Assembly (NCBI GenBank): GCA_020081605.1
Contig: JAHREC010000030.1
Coordinates: 1,302,001 to 1,366,000, forward strand
Reading direction: 5' to 3'
DNA length: 64,000 nucleotides
Source: Albifimbria verrucaria
Lineage: Eukaryota > Ascomycota > Sordariomycetes > Hypocreales > Stachybotryaceae
Positions 33,749-45,712 of the stretch are shown here, piece after piece. The notes under the pieces are model-generated. The model did not search any database and had not been told where the DNA came from. It saw nothing but the letters and a program-made list of their open reading frames with translations. The translations under genes and the position numbers were made by a program. How positions within the stretch are numbered: the first letter of the stretch is position 1; every line of letters begins with the position of its first letter.

Positions 33749-36315
33749 GTTGATAAAGAAAACGATGAGTGAATGGCAATAGTCTCAGCTTTGAGAGCTG
33801 TTGATCTCGTTCTCTTATATTCCGGAATGGCGGCCGATGTCCCGATTCGGTGGTCTACTCCGTTGATGGAGGCTTAGGCTGAATGGCTCAAAGGGCAACT
33901 GACAGATGCTCTACAGCAGACAGTCTGCCGTGGTCCGGGGTGACCTCCCACTTCAGAGCTAGCCTTGTCGCAGAAAATACACAATTTGAAGGAGGCATGG
34001 CGTCATTGACAACCCTGATGCTCATGTGGTTCAAGTTATGCATCTACGTGCCTCAAAATACCAGGATCGGTGGACCGGTGGAATCCAACTGGACGAAAAC
34101 ACCAGCCTGAGCTCCATAAGCCTGTCAAATATGGACCTAGCTTCCGGTAACTGAGCCAGTGCTTACTGTTTTAGGGCTACTGTTGAATGATGACCCACAG
34201 CGTCAAGTCTTGTACTCCGGCTTTTGAAATGTCTTAACCCATCTATACTTTGTCTCTCTCCATAAAATCCCTCCTTGTATGCGTTTTTATAAAAGATAAA
34301 AGCAAGAGGACAGGGGTTCATTGTGCACTTGAACAAAAGGGCTTGCCCTTGACAGGTTATACAACGGACGTCTTCCCAGTTGACGCATTATGGGTCCAAT
34401 AAGTTGAGCAATACGTAGTGCTAATGAAGATCATTTACTTGATTTGCCATGCCTAATATTATTGCTCCCGGCTTGTAGATTTATCACCTTAAAAGCACAG
34501 AAGACAAGGAAAACTAAATTGGAGCTTATCTGATTCTCGATAAAGACATTGTTAATAATGGTTTGACCAACTTTTGCCAGTGGTTGGAAATGTCTTGAAG
34601 ATACTTTCCTTCCGTTTTGATTTCGTCCAGAAGAATAACTTCAGAAGCTTCTCCATTTCCTGGCCTCATTGTCTGTATAGGGAATCCCTGGTGACCTGGG
34701 ATGTTCTTTTAGCACGAGGTATCAATTTGAAATGTATGAGTTGTGAGTTACTGTTGTATGTAAACTCGATTGCTGAATATGATCTATCAAGATGGTTATG
34801 TATATGTCACACGAAGGGATATGTAATACACCTTCAGCTAGTCGCATTCTCATACCAATCCTTTAGTTCCCAACACTTACAAAGTAGCTAGAATGATGTG
34901 ATGAGAATTAATTGACGGAATAATCCTTCTGGCTCGCTTTAACAACTATGTCCACCATCCATCATCCTTCGTCCGGCTTAATGGAGTAAATCTGAATCAC
35001 CATTGACGGAATCATAGGCAACCAACTCCCCGACACAATCCGCCAACTATGCCCTCACTTCATTAACGTTAGTGGTTCCAGGATTTCCTAACTCGATCCT
35101 CTTGGAACGGCCACTCTATAACCCCAGCTACAGCATCAGCGGCTTGAGACTAATTACTCATGACCCAGAGGCTTACATCTAATCTAGTCTTGCTTATGTC
35201 ATTTTGGTGACAAGTACTTTGTACATTTGTCTACAAATCTCACGTAGACTTCTCACTAATTGAGTACTGAACAAGAAACCTACCTATTCATCACAAATCA
35301 AGCCCACTCCTAAAGGAGTTTCCTGTATTCTTGAACATAATGATCAGCAGCACATATCAACCAATTCTAAAGATCCTTTACTCGAATATGCGCGATAATC
35401 TCCAAAGCTTTATCCCAAGTACCCAGTAAGTAATTACAGTCAATTCCCTCACAAAGTAGTAGTGTTCTTGTTGGTGGATACCTCATGATATAATCCTGAC
35501 TCAGAAGTGTCCCAATGCTGGAGAATACGAGTCCGCAATTTCTGGAATGCAATTGTTGGAACCAAGTCATCCATGGGCTGATAGTGGAGTGCATGGCAGG
35601 TATAGTATCAGTCGCAACATATGGTAGTAAGAATTTGGATACTTGTGCTAAGAGCAAACACTCGATACTGTAAGCTCCTGGCTTATTGCATCAATCAAAA
35701 ACATATTCCGATCTATCCAATCTTCAAATAGGATGACCAGATAACCTCAAGACACATTATGGTCATGACCACTGATCGTGCATGTGTGCGACTGACACTT
35801 TAACGAATACTGGGATTACTTTTACTCATGAGATTCGTTTCAATTTCTTCCCAAGGCATCACATGGAATTTTCATTAATGAATAAGCATTACTTTGGGAG
35901 ACAAATACGGATAGCTACAAGTAGACAACAACAACCATGCCTATCACGTCATGGGGATGCATTGCAAGGCGGCAGCAATGTGTCGAGGATGCCTAGTTTG
36001 TTCTTGTGTTCTTTTCTTTCTTTTTGTTACAAATGATCAAAAAGCCATTGAAAATAGAAGATGATGTTGCATCCCATCACTGGCTAACAGCTTCTTCGAT
36101 CGTGCACAATGCAGTAAAAATCGGCTTCCGTACTACTGGGGTTACACCTTTTTGCTAGGCTCAGGGCGGTGCCCCACTTCATTAGGTGGGCAAGAAATTG
36201 GAGCGATGGTATCATGAGAGATTTCTCCACCTGTGCACCCATAAAAGGTTCCTCTCTTGCAAACCGCTCTCCTTCGCCGGCTACCGATATTCAACCAATT
36301 GAATCCGCCCTCAAG
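33749..36315. other. Long intergenic interval
   Basis: No supported gene over 2.5 kb. It is mostly AT-rich (34100-36000). A few open frames (for example 35367-35657 minus) have no signature. Confidence 0.45.
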
Positions 36316-36809
36316 ATGACCGTGTCAACCGACTTCACTCTTCCCGAGTCCCCAGAGGCCTTGAGTCTCTCCAAGGACGCCATCTTCCTGTCTTTTGTTG
36401 CCTCAAATGATCCCGCAACTGGTCAGTCCTGGTGCCCAGATGTCAGGGCTGCCTTGCCGCATCTTCAGGCGGCTTTTTCTCAGCCCGATAGCCCGGTTCT
36501 AGCCTTGGTTGAAGTCGGACAAAGACCCGAGTATGTTGTTATCCCCACAATCTCCATGTCCTGAGAGTGGCCTGGGTGTAGAAAAAGTGCCCTGTGATCA
36601 CCCAGCTATGTCCGAAGCTAACCTGAAGAATGAAAATCAGGTGGAGGGACCCCAGCAACGTTTTCAGAACCAAGTGGAATGTCAACAATGTGCCGACACT
36701 CGTCCGCTACGAGCGTGTAGACGGCAAGGTCAAGGAGACGGGGAGGTTAACCGAGAATGAGATTCTGGATGGGCAGCAATTGCAAGCCTTGATCAATAAA
36801 ACCGCCTGA
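36316..36809 (+). CDS. Thioredoxin-like protein (TXNDC17/DUF953 type)
   Basis: Two exons, 36316-36530 and 36641-36809, with a 110-bp intron (GTATGT...CAG), give 127 residues. The motif region DPATGQSWCPDVRAALP is the thioredoxin active-site loop of this group, with W-C-P-D but Val instead of the second Cys. A cis-Pro loop follows (NNVPTLVRYE). The usual role is a cytosolic disulfide reductase; with a single Cys the fungal forms may act differently. The exon junction falls in Q-R-P-E-W-R-D-P-S-N, which reads smoothly. An in-frame upstream ATG at about 36214 would add 34 residues, but family length favours 36316. The gene is intact. Confidence 0.85.
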
Positions 36810-37340
36810 GCTTCGAGCACATGAAGCTCAAGTTTCATCTTTTAAGGTCCAATTATTTGTCTTATAGTTGAACAAAATGGAAGAAATTCCTCGTGGACCA
36901 AGTGCTATAGCTAGCTCATCTTCGCAGTGCTTTGCAATTGTCTTACCCATGTATTCTCCTCAAGCCTCGTCTTGGTTCCTTGCTAGGTAAATGGAAAGAG
37001 AATATCGGGAGCTGGCCAGTATGATGTCTATTAAGACCGGCTCTGTTTAATTTTCCATGATTCCGTACATCTCATTCCGTCTACGACCATTCAAAATGTC
37101 GACGTTTACAAACTAGCCAGAACATTATTAATGATTCATGCATACAGGTAGGCCTACACCTCGTGTCAGCGACACATCTCACATTTCGGGTGGTAAGCAT
37201 GCAAAAGTAAAATTGTATGTGCAATTATTTGTGGGGTATCAGATAAAATTGATGCTCATGCTACCAATGAGATGTAATTAAGATATATATATATGTAACA
37301 TTATAAGGTCGTCTCTTCGTGTAAAGATCGAAGGAGAAGA
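36810..37340. other. Intergenic interval between convergent genes
   Basis: The 3' flanks of the thioredoxin-like and tyrosinase genes. No gene seen; a (ta)n-rich tract lies at about 37280-37295. Confidence 0.5.
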
Positions 37341-39740
37341 CTAGAAGTAGATGTAGCACATGTTTCCGTTAAGACCACCCATTGTGTTGAGCAGGCTGCC
37401 CAGCTCGGCGTCGCCGGCGTTCTTGCCAAGGTTCATCGTCTCCGTGAGCGAACCTGGGCTGCCGGTGCGGCCGTTGTTGCCTCCAACCTCGGACAAACGA
37501 GACTCGAGGTTCTGCAACTGCCAGACCCAGAACAGGCGGTCGACACCAGCGTGGTGCAGGTGGAAGTATGGGTCACCAGGAGAGGTGAAAATATCAGCAC
37601 CAGGGTTGCCTCCAACGGTGTGGTGTCCAGAAGCATGGACGTTGTTACCGCTCTGCAGCCTGTCCTGGAATTGTCCGACAGTGTTGCTCTGAGTGATCAG
37701 AGGGTAGCTGACATCGACCTTGGTGTATCGTGCAGCGACCTTGCTGATCTCACGGCGGAGGCAGCGAGGGTTGTGACGGGTAGAAGGGCCAGGGCCAAGG
37801 TTCACAGTCATACTGTGGCATGATTGTTAGTTTTGAGTCGACGCAAAAGAGTGGGAGACAGTGCTTACTCCTTGAAGGGGCCAGTCTCAACACAGCCGCT
37901 GGGGCCAGAGTTACCACCCAGACTAGCCGAGTCACCGTTGAACAGCGGCGAGTTCTCGGGGTCGTTGGCGTAACGGTCCCAGTTCCAGTAAGGCATGACG
38001 CCCTTGTAACCACACTCGCCCTTCAGAGCCTTCTCAAACTCATGAAGGAAGTAACGGTGCCAGGTAAGGAAGTTGGCCTATCGAGGTTATTGTTAGCATA
38101 AACCCACTTGTTTAACCATTGGTATTGCTTACAGTGCCGTGAATGTAGTTGGTCTGCGACTGGTGAGTGACGACGAAGTCATCAAATCGGCTCTTGGCAC
38201 CAGGGATCTCATTGGCATATCGCGAAGGTGCTGACTGCATGCAGAGGATAGCACTGATGTAATCCTCTCTTTGCTCAACGGAGAGATCACCCCTAGATAA
38301 TGTTAATTAGTTGAAATAGGGCATAAGTGTGGGGAGGCATACCATTCGCGTCGAATAGACACATTTTCGAGGGTGCAGCCGTTGCTCTCGTTCTGGCTCA
38401 GCCACTCCTGCAACTTCTCCATGCTCTCGTCCTGAAGGTCATCCACGATATCGGCGGGGTAGTTTCGGGAAGCTTTGTCCACTCGGGAGCCTTTGAGGTG
38501 GTTGTAGGAGTCTCAGAGGTAGTGGGGGTCTCGGAGGTGGTGGGAGCCTCAGAAGTGGTAGCAGGCTCGGAAGTGGTGGCCTCGGAAGTGGTAGCAGCCT
38601 CAGAGGTGGTGGCCTCGGAAGTAGTAGCAGCTTCGGAGGTGGTGGCCTCGGAAGTGGTAGCAGGCTCGGAAGTGGTAGCAGCTTCGGAGGTGGTGGCCTC
38701 AGAAGTGGTAGCAGCCTCGGAAGTGGTTGGGGCCTCAGATGTAGTAGCTTCAGAAGTAGGAGCCTCGGAGCTAGGGACCTCGGAAGTAGGAGCTTCAGAT
38801 GTGGCAGGAGAGTCAGAGGTCACAGCAGAGGTAGTAGCAATGGAGCTAGGGCTGCTGGGGGTCTCGGCGGGGGTCGATGGCTCCTCAGAGGAGACGGGGC
38901 CTCAGAGGTTGCCGAGGACTTGTCGGAAGTGACTGGAGTGGCAGCAGAGCTCTCAGCAGCCGAGGTGCTAGGAGCATCGGAACTGGGCTCAGCAGAGGAA
39001 GTAGACTCTGAGCCCTCCTTGGTCGAGGTTGTGACAGCGGAGCTCTCGTCACAAGAAGTGGTAGTTCCGTTGCTTTCCTGGGCAGTAGTGGTAGTGGCAA
39101 CAGAGCTCTCGTCGCACGAGGTAGTGGTACCGTTGCTTTCTTGGGCGGTGGTGGTGGTGGTGGCAGCAGAGCTCTCGTCGCAGGGCGTGGTGCTAGACTC
39201 GGAACCCTCAGTGCTGGATGTCACAGAGACGGATTCCTGGCTGGAGGTGTGAGAGGGCTTGGAAGAGGACTCGGTAGTGCAAGGCTCCGAGCTGGCGGGG
39301 GCGCTTGAGCTGGCAGGGACACTTGAGCTGGCAGGGACGCTTGAGCTTTCGGGTGTCGTGGTAGGCACATGGCTCTCAGAAGACTCGACAGAGCTGGAAG
39401 CAGGAGGCTCAGGCGTGTCCGTGGAGCAAGGGGTTTCCGAGCTTTGCGCGGTGCTGGTGGTAGAGGTGGAGTCGCATGGCTCTGAAGAAGCCGGAACTTC
39501 GGGCTCGTCGGGAATGACGGGCACTGACGGGTTGGGGAGCCATTCGAAGTTGGTGCTGGTGGGAGGAGCAGGTGGTTGCCACTCGATAGTGGTGTCATGG
39601 CAGTTTGGGTCGACTGGCAAGGTCGTGTACATGGTGGTTGTGACAACCTCAGTAACTAGATGTGTCTTGGCAATGACGGAGCTGCAGGCCTCAGCCGCCA
39701 CGAGCGGCAAAACGCCCGCGAAAAGGATTAATGAGTGCAT
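37341..39740 (-). CDS. Secreted tyrosinase with long mucin-like N-terminal region
   Basis: Four exons: 39740-38343, 38292-38133, 38077-37869 and 37812-37341. A signal peptide (MHSLILFAGVLPLVAAEAC) is followed by about 430 residues dominated by Ser, Thr, Glu, Ala and Pro, with tandem (TTSEA/ATTSE)n units. The type-3 copper domain comes next. CuA: the His of YIHGT and then FLTWHRYFLHEFE, followed by PYWNWDRY. CuB: ASGHHTVGG, then PYFHLHHAGVDRLFWVWQ. It would oxidise phenols to quinones (melanin, crosslinking) outside the cell. Frame breaks at plus-strand GGGG 38896-38899 and GGG 38485-38487, each one missing base, separate the repeat region from the catalytic domain. Correcting both gives about 746 residues, roughly twice a typical short secreted fungal tyrosinase. 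The repeat region is probably O-glycosylated. Confidence 0.85.
38500..38800. repeat. Coding tandem repeats, (T/A)TTSEA units
   Basis: Short in-frame units of 15-24 bp (plus strand: variants of gaagtggtagcagcctcg and gaggtggtggcctcg) encode the Ser/Thr/Glu/Ala region of the tyrosinase gene. Copies differ mainly at third codon positions. Confidence 0.8.
39030..39185. repeat. Coding tandem repeats, AQESNGTTTSCDESS units
   Basis: Two to three units of about 63-69 bp in the same gene encode A-Q-E-S-N-G-T-T-T-S-C-D-E-S-S. Each carries one cysteine and an N-glycosylation sequon (NGT). Confidence 0.75.
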
Positions 39741-42700
39741 GTTGAGATGGAACTCAATACTGATTTTTGATATGATGGATCAACGAGAGTGGTGCGATCG
39801 ATATGCGTTGTGAATAAACGAGGGCGATCAGATACGGTGATCTGCAAGTGAGTGTGTTGTCTAGAACGAGAGACGAATAGGAAAATAACACTTAAGGAAA
39901 ATAAGGAAAAGAAAACACTAAACCAAACGGAAAATGTTCAAACACATCAAATGAAAGAGAGAGTTCCAGAAAAGAGAGCCTCCCGCGTTGACCTGAGCCG
40001 TTACCTATATCTTCAACTGACGGTCAATAGGAGTCAAGACTTATCCATCATCCGACAGGGTTTGCTCAGTTCCCTGTCCGGGTACCACCGAGGTTCCATT
40101 CATAGACCTAATCCAGTGTCCCCTGAAACAACTGACATGCCTTTTAGGACCAACCCCCATGTTTACGGTCAGACTGAGCCACAATGGGGACAGGGGTGTG
40201 GAGCACGCTCCCGACTATTGGTTCTTAGCAGGACCTGTTATACATACGAGTACCGTTTTGCACACAGACGTTGGCCGATTGTCGTCTGATCTAAATCCAA
40301 ACAGATCTTGGGCAAATCCTTCTGGGCTGTATCAAGCACTGTAGCGTGGAAGGCATATGAGGATAGGGCGATGGCCATCTTGACCTCACTCCCAGTCCCT
40401 TCTCTCGCAGACCACCACCCGAAAAGCCTAGGGATAAAGCACCGAGACGGACTGAGAAATAAGCGCACTCACAGACGCTTTGACGCGAGTGGGCAAACGA
40501 ACCCACCACAACGTATGGGCAGGGGTTCGCGGGCTATAATTGACAAATCGCAATTTTTCGTTTGCTCGGTTAGCCCCTCAAGCATGGTTATGGGTGGGTG
40601 AGTAATGGTTTCTAGGAAAAGCGGGGAGCAATATGAAAGATGGGGAATAACGGTGCAAGGCTCCCTCTGGCCTGGCTTTACGGACCTCCTTTTCCTGACA
40701 TGCGCTTTAGACATGACGTGCACTGGATGAAGTGCATGGTAGTCGCGAACTCTGCGTACTGCCTGTGATTATATATCCATTCCATATTTGCGAAAAAGCT
40801 GATGGGCCTCCACGATTTAGCCATTTCCATTCCGTTTTCTGTGCTGTCTCAGGCGGCGATAGGGGAAGCAAACACTCCATCTCATGGGCAGTTTTGATCT
40901 TGAAAAGACATAGAAATAGAAAAAGAAAAGAGGTAGGCTGGCCTTTGCCCAGGAGGCACAGGCGTGGATACTGCGGGAAATCACTTCACGACACTGTGCA
41001 GGCATTATTCCTCCGCGCCAATAACATTTGGCTAAGATGGTCCTCCCAGCAGCTACTTTGTCATAGTGGGACAAATTATCTTGACTCGATTTACGAGAAA
41101 CCCAACTCCAAGCTGTGCCTTGCACGGGTCTTTTGGCACGGATGTGAATCTTGAATCCCAAATCGCGACTCAGCCCGTGAACGCAGCGTGAGCGAGCTAC
41201 ACGTGGCCGTCACGCCAACTGCGGCCTTGGCAGGCTAAGTCCCAACGCTCACAAGTCCTTGCGATGCTTCTATTAATACATGCATCATTTCTGACATGCA
41301 GATGATCTTGGCGATCACCCTTGAGAATGCCGGCTTTACAAGTATTCGATCCCTCGTCGTCTGAAGGGTAAGAATGCGCCCAACGTTTCCTACTGTTGTT
41401 TGCCCTGCCCACACATTGCGCCCTGCGGCTGGGTACCCTGTACATCCTCCGAACAAGGCAGTACATAAGACAAGTCCTACGCATCACTAACAAGGCGCTT
41501 TGGCCAAGCCAACTCACAGCTGACGCCCCTCAGTGGAAATGAAGGCGTAAGATCTGGGTTTGAATAGCCGAACGTCTTCTGGGGTCGTGGAGGCTGGCGT
41601 TTTGTCCGTGAGATGCGCAAACATGACATGCGCCAACAGTGATCTGCGCTGATGAATATGTGTCTTTACAAAGGACCCTGACGTAAGAAATCAGTCTGTT
41701 GCATGGTGTTCATTCCTCTTCAAACCCCTTGGTCTCTTACATTTAATTTTCCTTCTTTTCTCAATTTATTTATGTACTTAAAGCTCTTTTATGGTGGATT
41801 GGAAAGCTTAGGAACAGCCCAGGCGTCATAACATTCGTAACGGAGGACAAGGAAGAAAGAGAAGAGAAAAGAAAACAAGAAGAAAGAAAAAATACCCAAC
41901 AATTAGATAGAGTTTGGAACATTAGTTAAGGATGATGCAAGAGTCCTGAAGGATTGAGATCATAAGTTCACAAGACTGTTGACTTATTAGTTTCGTTGAT
42001 GAATAGTAGCAACCTTGCATTTATTCCATTGCTCGGTGACATTTAGGCGCACCTCACATCTAATTCAGTCACAAAGTCTAAAACCATACGACCTTGACAA
42101 CCAACGATTGAATATTCTTGCAAAAATTCCTGTTGCTGAGTTATGTTCGTGAACAATCTATTTGGGTGGTGGCTTGTCAGAGCCATACAATATTGGGTTT
42201 CCAACAGCACCCATATCAAACTTGAAGAAGTCATGAGAACATCACAAAATAAGAAACCGGATATATATAGATCAAAATATATTTACACGGTTCTTAATAC
42301 TAGTTTAATCATCCTGCATAGCTCTTTAACCAAGCAAACAGACCTCGTATATTATCGAAGAGCAGCGATGTAGGGTAAGTGAACCGAATGAAACCCAGAA
42401 CAGGAACAGGGAAGTGATTGGCCACCTGTTTTTTGGCGAGGAGCTTTGTGATTCTTTACTCGATGGGTGTGTCAATCTGAAGGATATCACATCAGAATAG
42501 CAAAACCTATGGGTCTCTGAAAGAAAAATATTCCCGCATAAATTTACTTGCTCTTGCACGGGTAATCTTAGGCCTCGAAGCAAGTTCCAGACTATGACAG
42601 GGCGGCTAATGAAGCTGTGTCCCTAAGTGTCAAGTTACGAACCAAGGCGCTAGAAAAGACTGATCACTGCTGTAAGCTGAGCATGATGAAGCATTCAAGA

Positions 42701-43118
42701 AGTCTCCTTTATGAGTTCTCGCAAGCAAGAGGCGAGTATCATTGATGCGCTCATATATGCCTGCCAAGACTATTTTTACAAACACTGGGTAACCTAGCAT
42801 GCCAACAACACGACTGCGTACGCTCGCCAGGATGTTCACGATTATCTAATCTAAGTTCTGTTCAAAACGTAGCCGTGTAAATACCATCACTTCGTGGCCG
42901 TACTGAATAAGCCGCCATCGGAGACAAGCGAAAAAATGTTGGTAATTCCAGCGGGGTAAGCTGGATTTGAGCGGACTTAATAGCTTCACCCGAACCTGTC
43001 CAAGTGATAACGTAAGAAGCCGTATAACATAAATAACCCGTCTTTGTTGTATTGTCATGAAGATGTTGTATCTTGTTTTCCCACACACCTCTCTAGCTGA
43101 GCACAAACTGCTTCAATC
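39741..43118. other. Long intergenic interval
   Basis: No supported gene over 3.4 kb. 40000-41600 is of mixed composition with overlapping short frames on both strands, none with a family signature. 41700-42400 is AT-rich with A/G-rich runs (about 41840-41895). The last 150 bp are the SDR promoter. Confidence 0.45.
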
Positions 43119-44029
43119 ATGTCTGCGCCTTTGTGGTTTATTACTGGAGCCTCCAATGGACTTGGACTTCTCCTCAGTCTTAGAGCCTTGAAAGCGGGTC
43201 ATAGGGTGATAGCATCTATGCGTAGTCCAGTTAGATCACCGGATGCCGTCAATTCCATTGAAAAGGCCGGGGACAAGTCTTTGTTCTGGATATGACCGAA
43301 TCGCGGGACGATATCATTGAAAAGATCAAGCAAGTCGAAAAGGAAAATGGTGGCATCGATTTTCTGGTCAATAACGCAGGTTACTCAGAACTAGGGGCTA
43401 TTGAACTTTTCACGTAAGCACAGCTACGAGAATGTGCCTCAGGTAAATGCTAACATGTCAAATAGTGATGTTGAAGCCAACAATCAAATGAACACGAATT
43501 TCTTCGGGCCGCTGTATACATCTCAGGCCGTCCTGCCCGGCATGAGAGCCCGCCGAACCGGAACAATCATCAACATATCTAGCGTGGCTGGCCATGATGG
43601 CCTTCCGACCTGCGGACTGTACGCGGCAAGCAAGTTTGCGCTCGAGGGCTTTAGTGAGGTTCTTTCGAAAGAGGTAAAAGAGTTTGGTGTATCTGTGCTC
43701 ATTGTCGAACCGGGAGCTTTCCGTACCAATTTTCTCACAGCCTCTAACACGGGCGACATTACTGGATACGAGAGTGGTGCTGTCGGCCTATCTGCAACAA
43801 AATTTAGAGAAGCAGCAGGGAAGCAGCAGGGCGACCCCAAAAAGCGGTCGACATTATCTATGAAGTTGCGACGGGAGAGGGCGCTGCTGGTCATCTCAAA
43901 GACAAAATACTCAGATTGCCTCTGGGACAAGATTGCTTCACCAGGATTCAAAACAAGATCAATTCTGTCCAGCACGATATGGAACTAACTCGTGAGATCG
44001 GAACATCCACTGATCTGAGCAATTTATAA
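43119..44029 (+). CDS. Short-chain dehydrogenase/reductase, two frame breaks
   Basis: Two exons, 43119-43413 and 43466-44029, with intron 43414-43465 (GTAAGC...GCTAAC...AATAG). The N-terminal NAD(P)-binding motif is TGASNGLG. FLVNNAG (structural NNAG), NISSVAG (catalytic Ser) and YAASKFALEG (catalytic Tyr-x3-Lys) all follow in order. The classical SDR fold is clear; the Tyr-Lys segment and the later IVEPGAFRTNF resemble fungal oxidoreductases of the retinol-dehydrogenase type. One base is missing in GGGG 43269-43272 and one in AAAAA 43839-43843. With both, 286 residues end in DLSNL. The substrate is unknown. The gene stands alone, with intergenic DNA on both sides. Confidence 0.85.
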
Positions 44030-44936
44030 TCATGAGAAGATACTGCATGCTTAGAACAAGGGAGGTCTTAATGGTGATGGATCGAAGGATACCTGAGATT
44101 ACATCAAATCTGTTCATGACACCTAATTATAGAGGAGGTGTTACTTGAACCGCTCTACATATCGGGCATCAATTAGCCAACTGCTCCATTAAGTCTAATA
44201 ATTATAAAGGATAGAAATTTTTACAGGTGTAATTCACAAGATTTTGGTATAGACATAGATCAATCCTAGAAAATCTCAAAACTGGACCACATTTTCCTTG
44301 GTAACAGGCAAACCTTGACATAAATATTTGCAATATTCATCTATCACTTGAATTATAAAAGTAACGGCTTACATTGCATCTAAAACAACAAAAAGGGCAC
44401 GATATTATGCCAACCTCCGTGATTCAACCAATTATGCAGCGGAACACTGTCGGATCGCGGAAAAGAATGTTTCACCAAAAGCAATATTCTATATATTATT
44501 TCTTCGCTAAGGCTTATTGCAAACGACATGTAGGCTCGAGGAAAAGACCACAATCATGCAGTCCTTCAATTGGGGACATCACGTAACATAAAAGAAACTG
44601 ATTCGCGAGAAGAACCCGGCAAGCTGAGTGCCACGAAGCTGTGTGTTACAAACAGCTGAACTGCATGCCCTTGGAAAGCTGAAAATACGAGTTGCACAAT
44701 GCAAGTCGCTGCGATGGCGAAGCAATAGAGTGGACTATTGATGCGAATGCTACCTCATGCAGTCAAAGCTGAAAATGTGAACACAGAATCACGTCATACA
44801 GCCTAAATGGTGCAGAAATTTATAAAGAATTGTTTACTCCCATGCGAATGGCAGAGTCTGAATCTCAAATCGTTCAATTTTCTCAACTGCCCCTCGACAT
44901 TACTACCTCAAAAGCTACCATAAGCAGCGAAATAAC
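44030..44936. other. Intergenic interval, AT-rich
   Basis: No gene seen. The last part is the upstream region of the decayed secreted-protein gene. Confidence 0.5.
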
Positions 44937-45505
44937 ATGATTTCATTGAAAAATTTCTGTTTCTTGGCCTCCTGGCCCTTCATAGCGAGGCTGTACCTAC
45001 AACCTCTAAAGCTTGTACCGATTATGGATCATGGGAAATAGGAATCATAACCGGTGCTTCGGCCACTGGCTATAGATTTGGTGATTTATATGCTCAGCAC
45101 TCAAAGAACCCCGGAGTCATCAGCCATTCCAAGTGGCTATACAGTCCAGAATTCCAAAACACGACTTTCACTACAGATGATCCCACCTTGAGCAATTCAC
45201 TGCTAGATTCTTTAGGCGTACAAGGTAAACATCTGGAAAGAATGTGATGTAATCATGACTAAGACTGACATGACCAGATTTTTTATTCGGCAGACCGTGC
45301 CGATAGGTACGGCTAGAGTTCCCTTGAAGGGATTCGGAACAATTGATATAAAATTCCGCCCGACTCCAAATGGGAGGGGTGGCCAAGAAATGCAACCATT
45401 CGCTCGACATACGATGACGGGAGTACTTAAGCTTACGGTTAACCTTGCACCAAGACTGAGAATACTCCTGTTCTATACAAGTATCTAGCTCAAGTCAAGG
45501 AGTGA
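44937..45505 (+). pseudogene. Decayed secreted-protein gene
   Basis: ATG 44937 opens a signal-like segment (MISLKNFCFL). The frame breaks within a few codons in a GG/CC context near 44968, then continues as TSKACTDYGSWEIG, ITGASATGYRFGDLYAQHS and FQNTTFTTDDPTL. A GTAAAC donor at 45225 and CAG acceptor at 45275-45277 define a possible 53-bp intron. Beyond it, one frame reads YKIPPDSKWEGWPRNATIRS, STYDDGS and then CTKTENTPVLYKYLAQVKE, interrupted by two TAA codons near 45427-45440 and by further breaks before it. The TAA codons fit CAA with C to T. I do not recognise the family. Function was probably extracellular. Confidence 0.45.
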
Positions 45506-45712
45506 CGAGATGGGGATTACCGGATCTACGGCATGCGTTTCTAGCGATGCTATGAACAAAATAGAGATAAAACTCAATAAACGAAGGTCAGGTATTTATT
45601 GATGCCGAATTCTTCTTATGATTACTATATTAGTAGAAGTCTGTTGAATTTGGCAGAAATCTCTCCCCGTGACCTAATAATGCGTACAAGAAGAAGCCAC
45701 TATTGGCGACTT

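Noticed and set aside
38327..39813. Long plus-strand frames rich in Val, Glu and Ser
   Set aside because: They are mirror images of the Ser/Thr repeat region of the tyrosinase gene.
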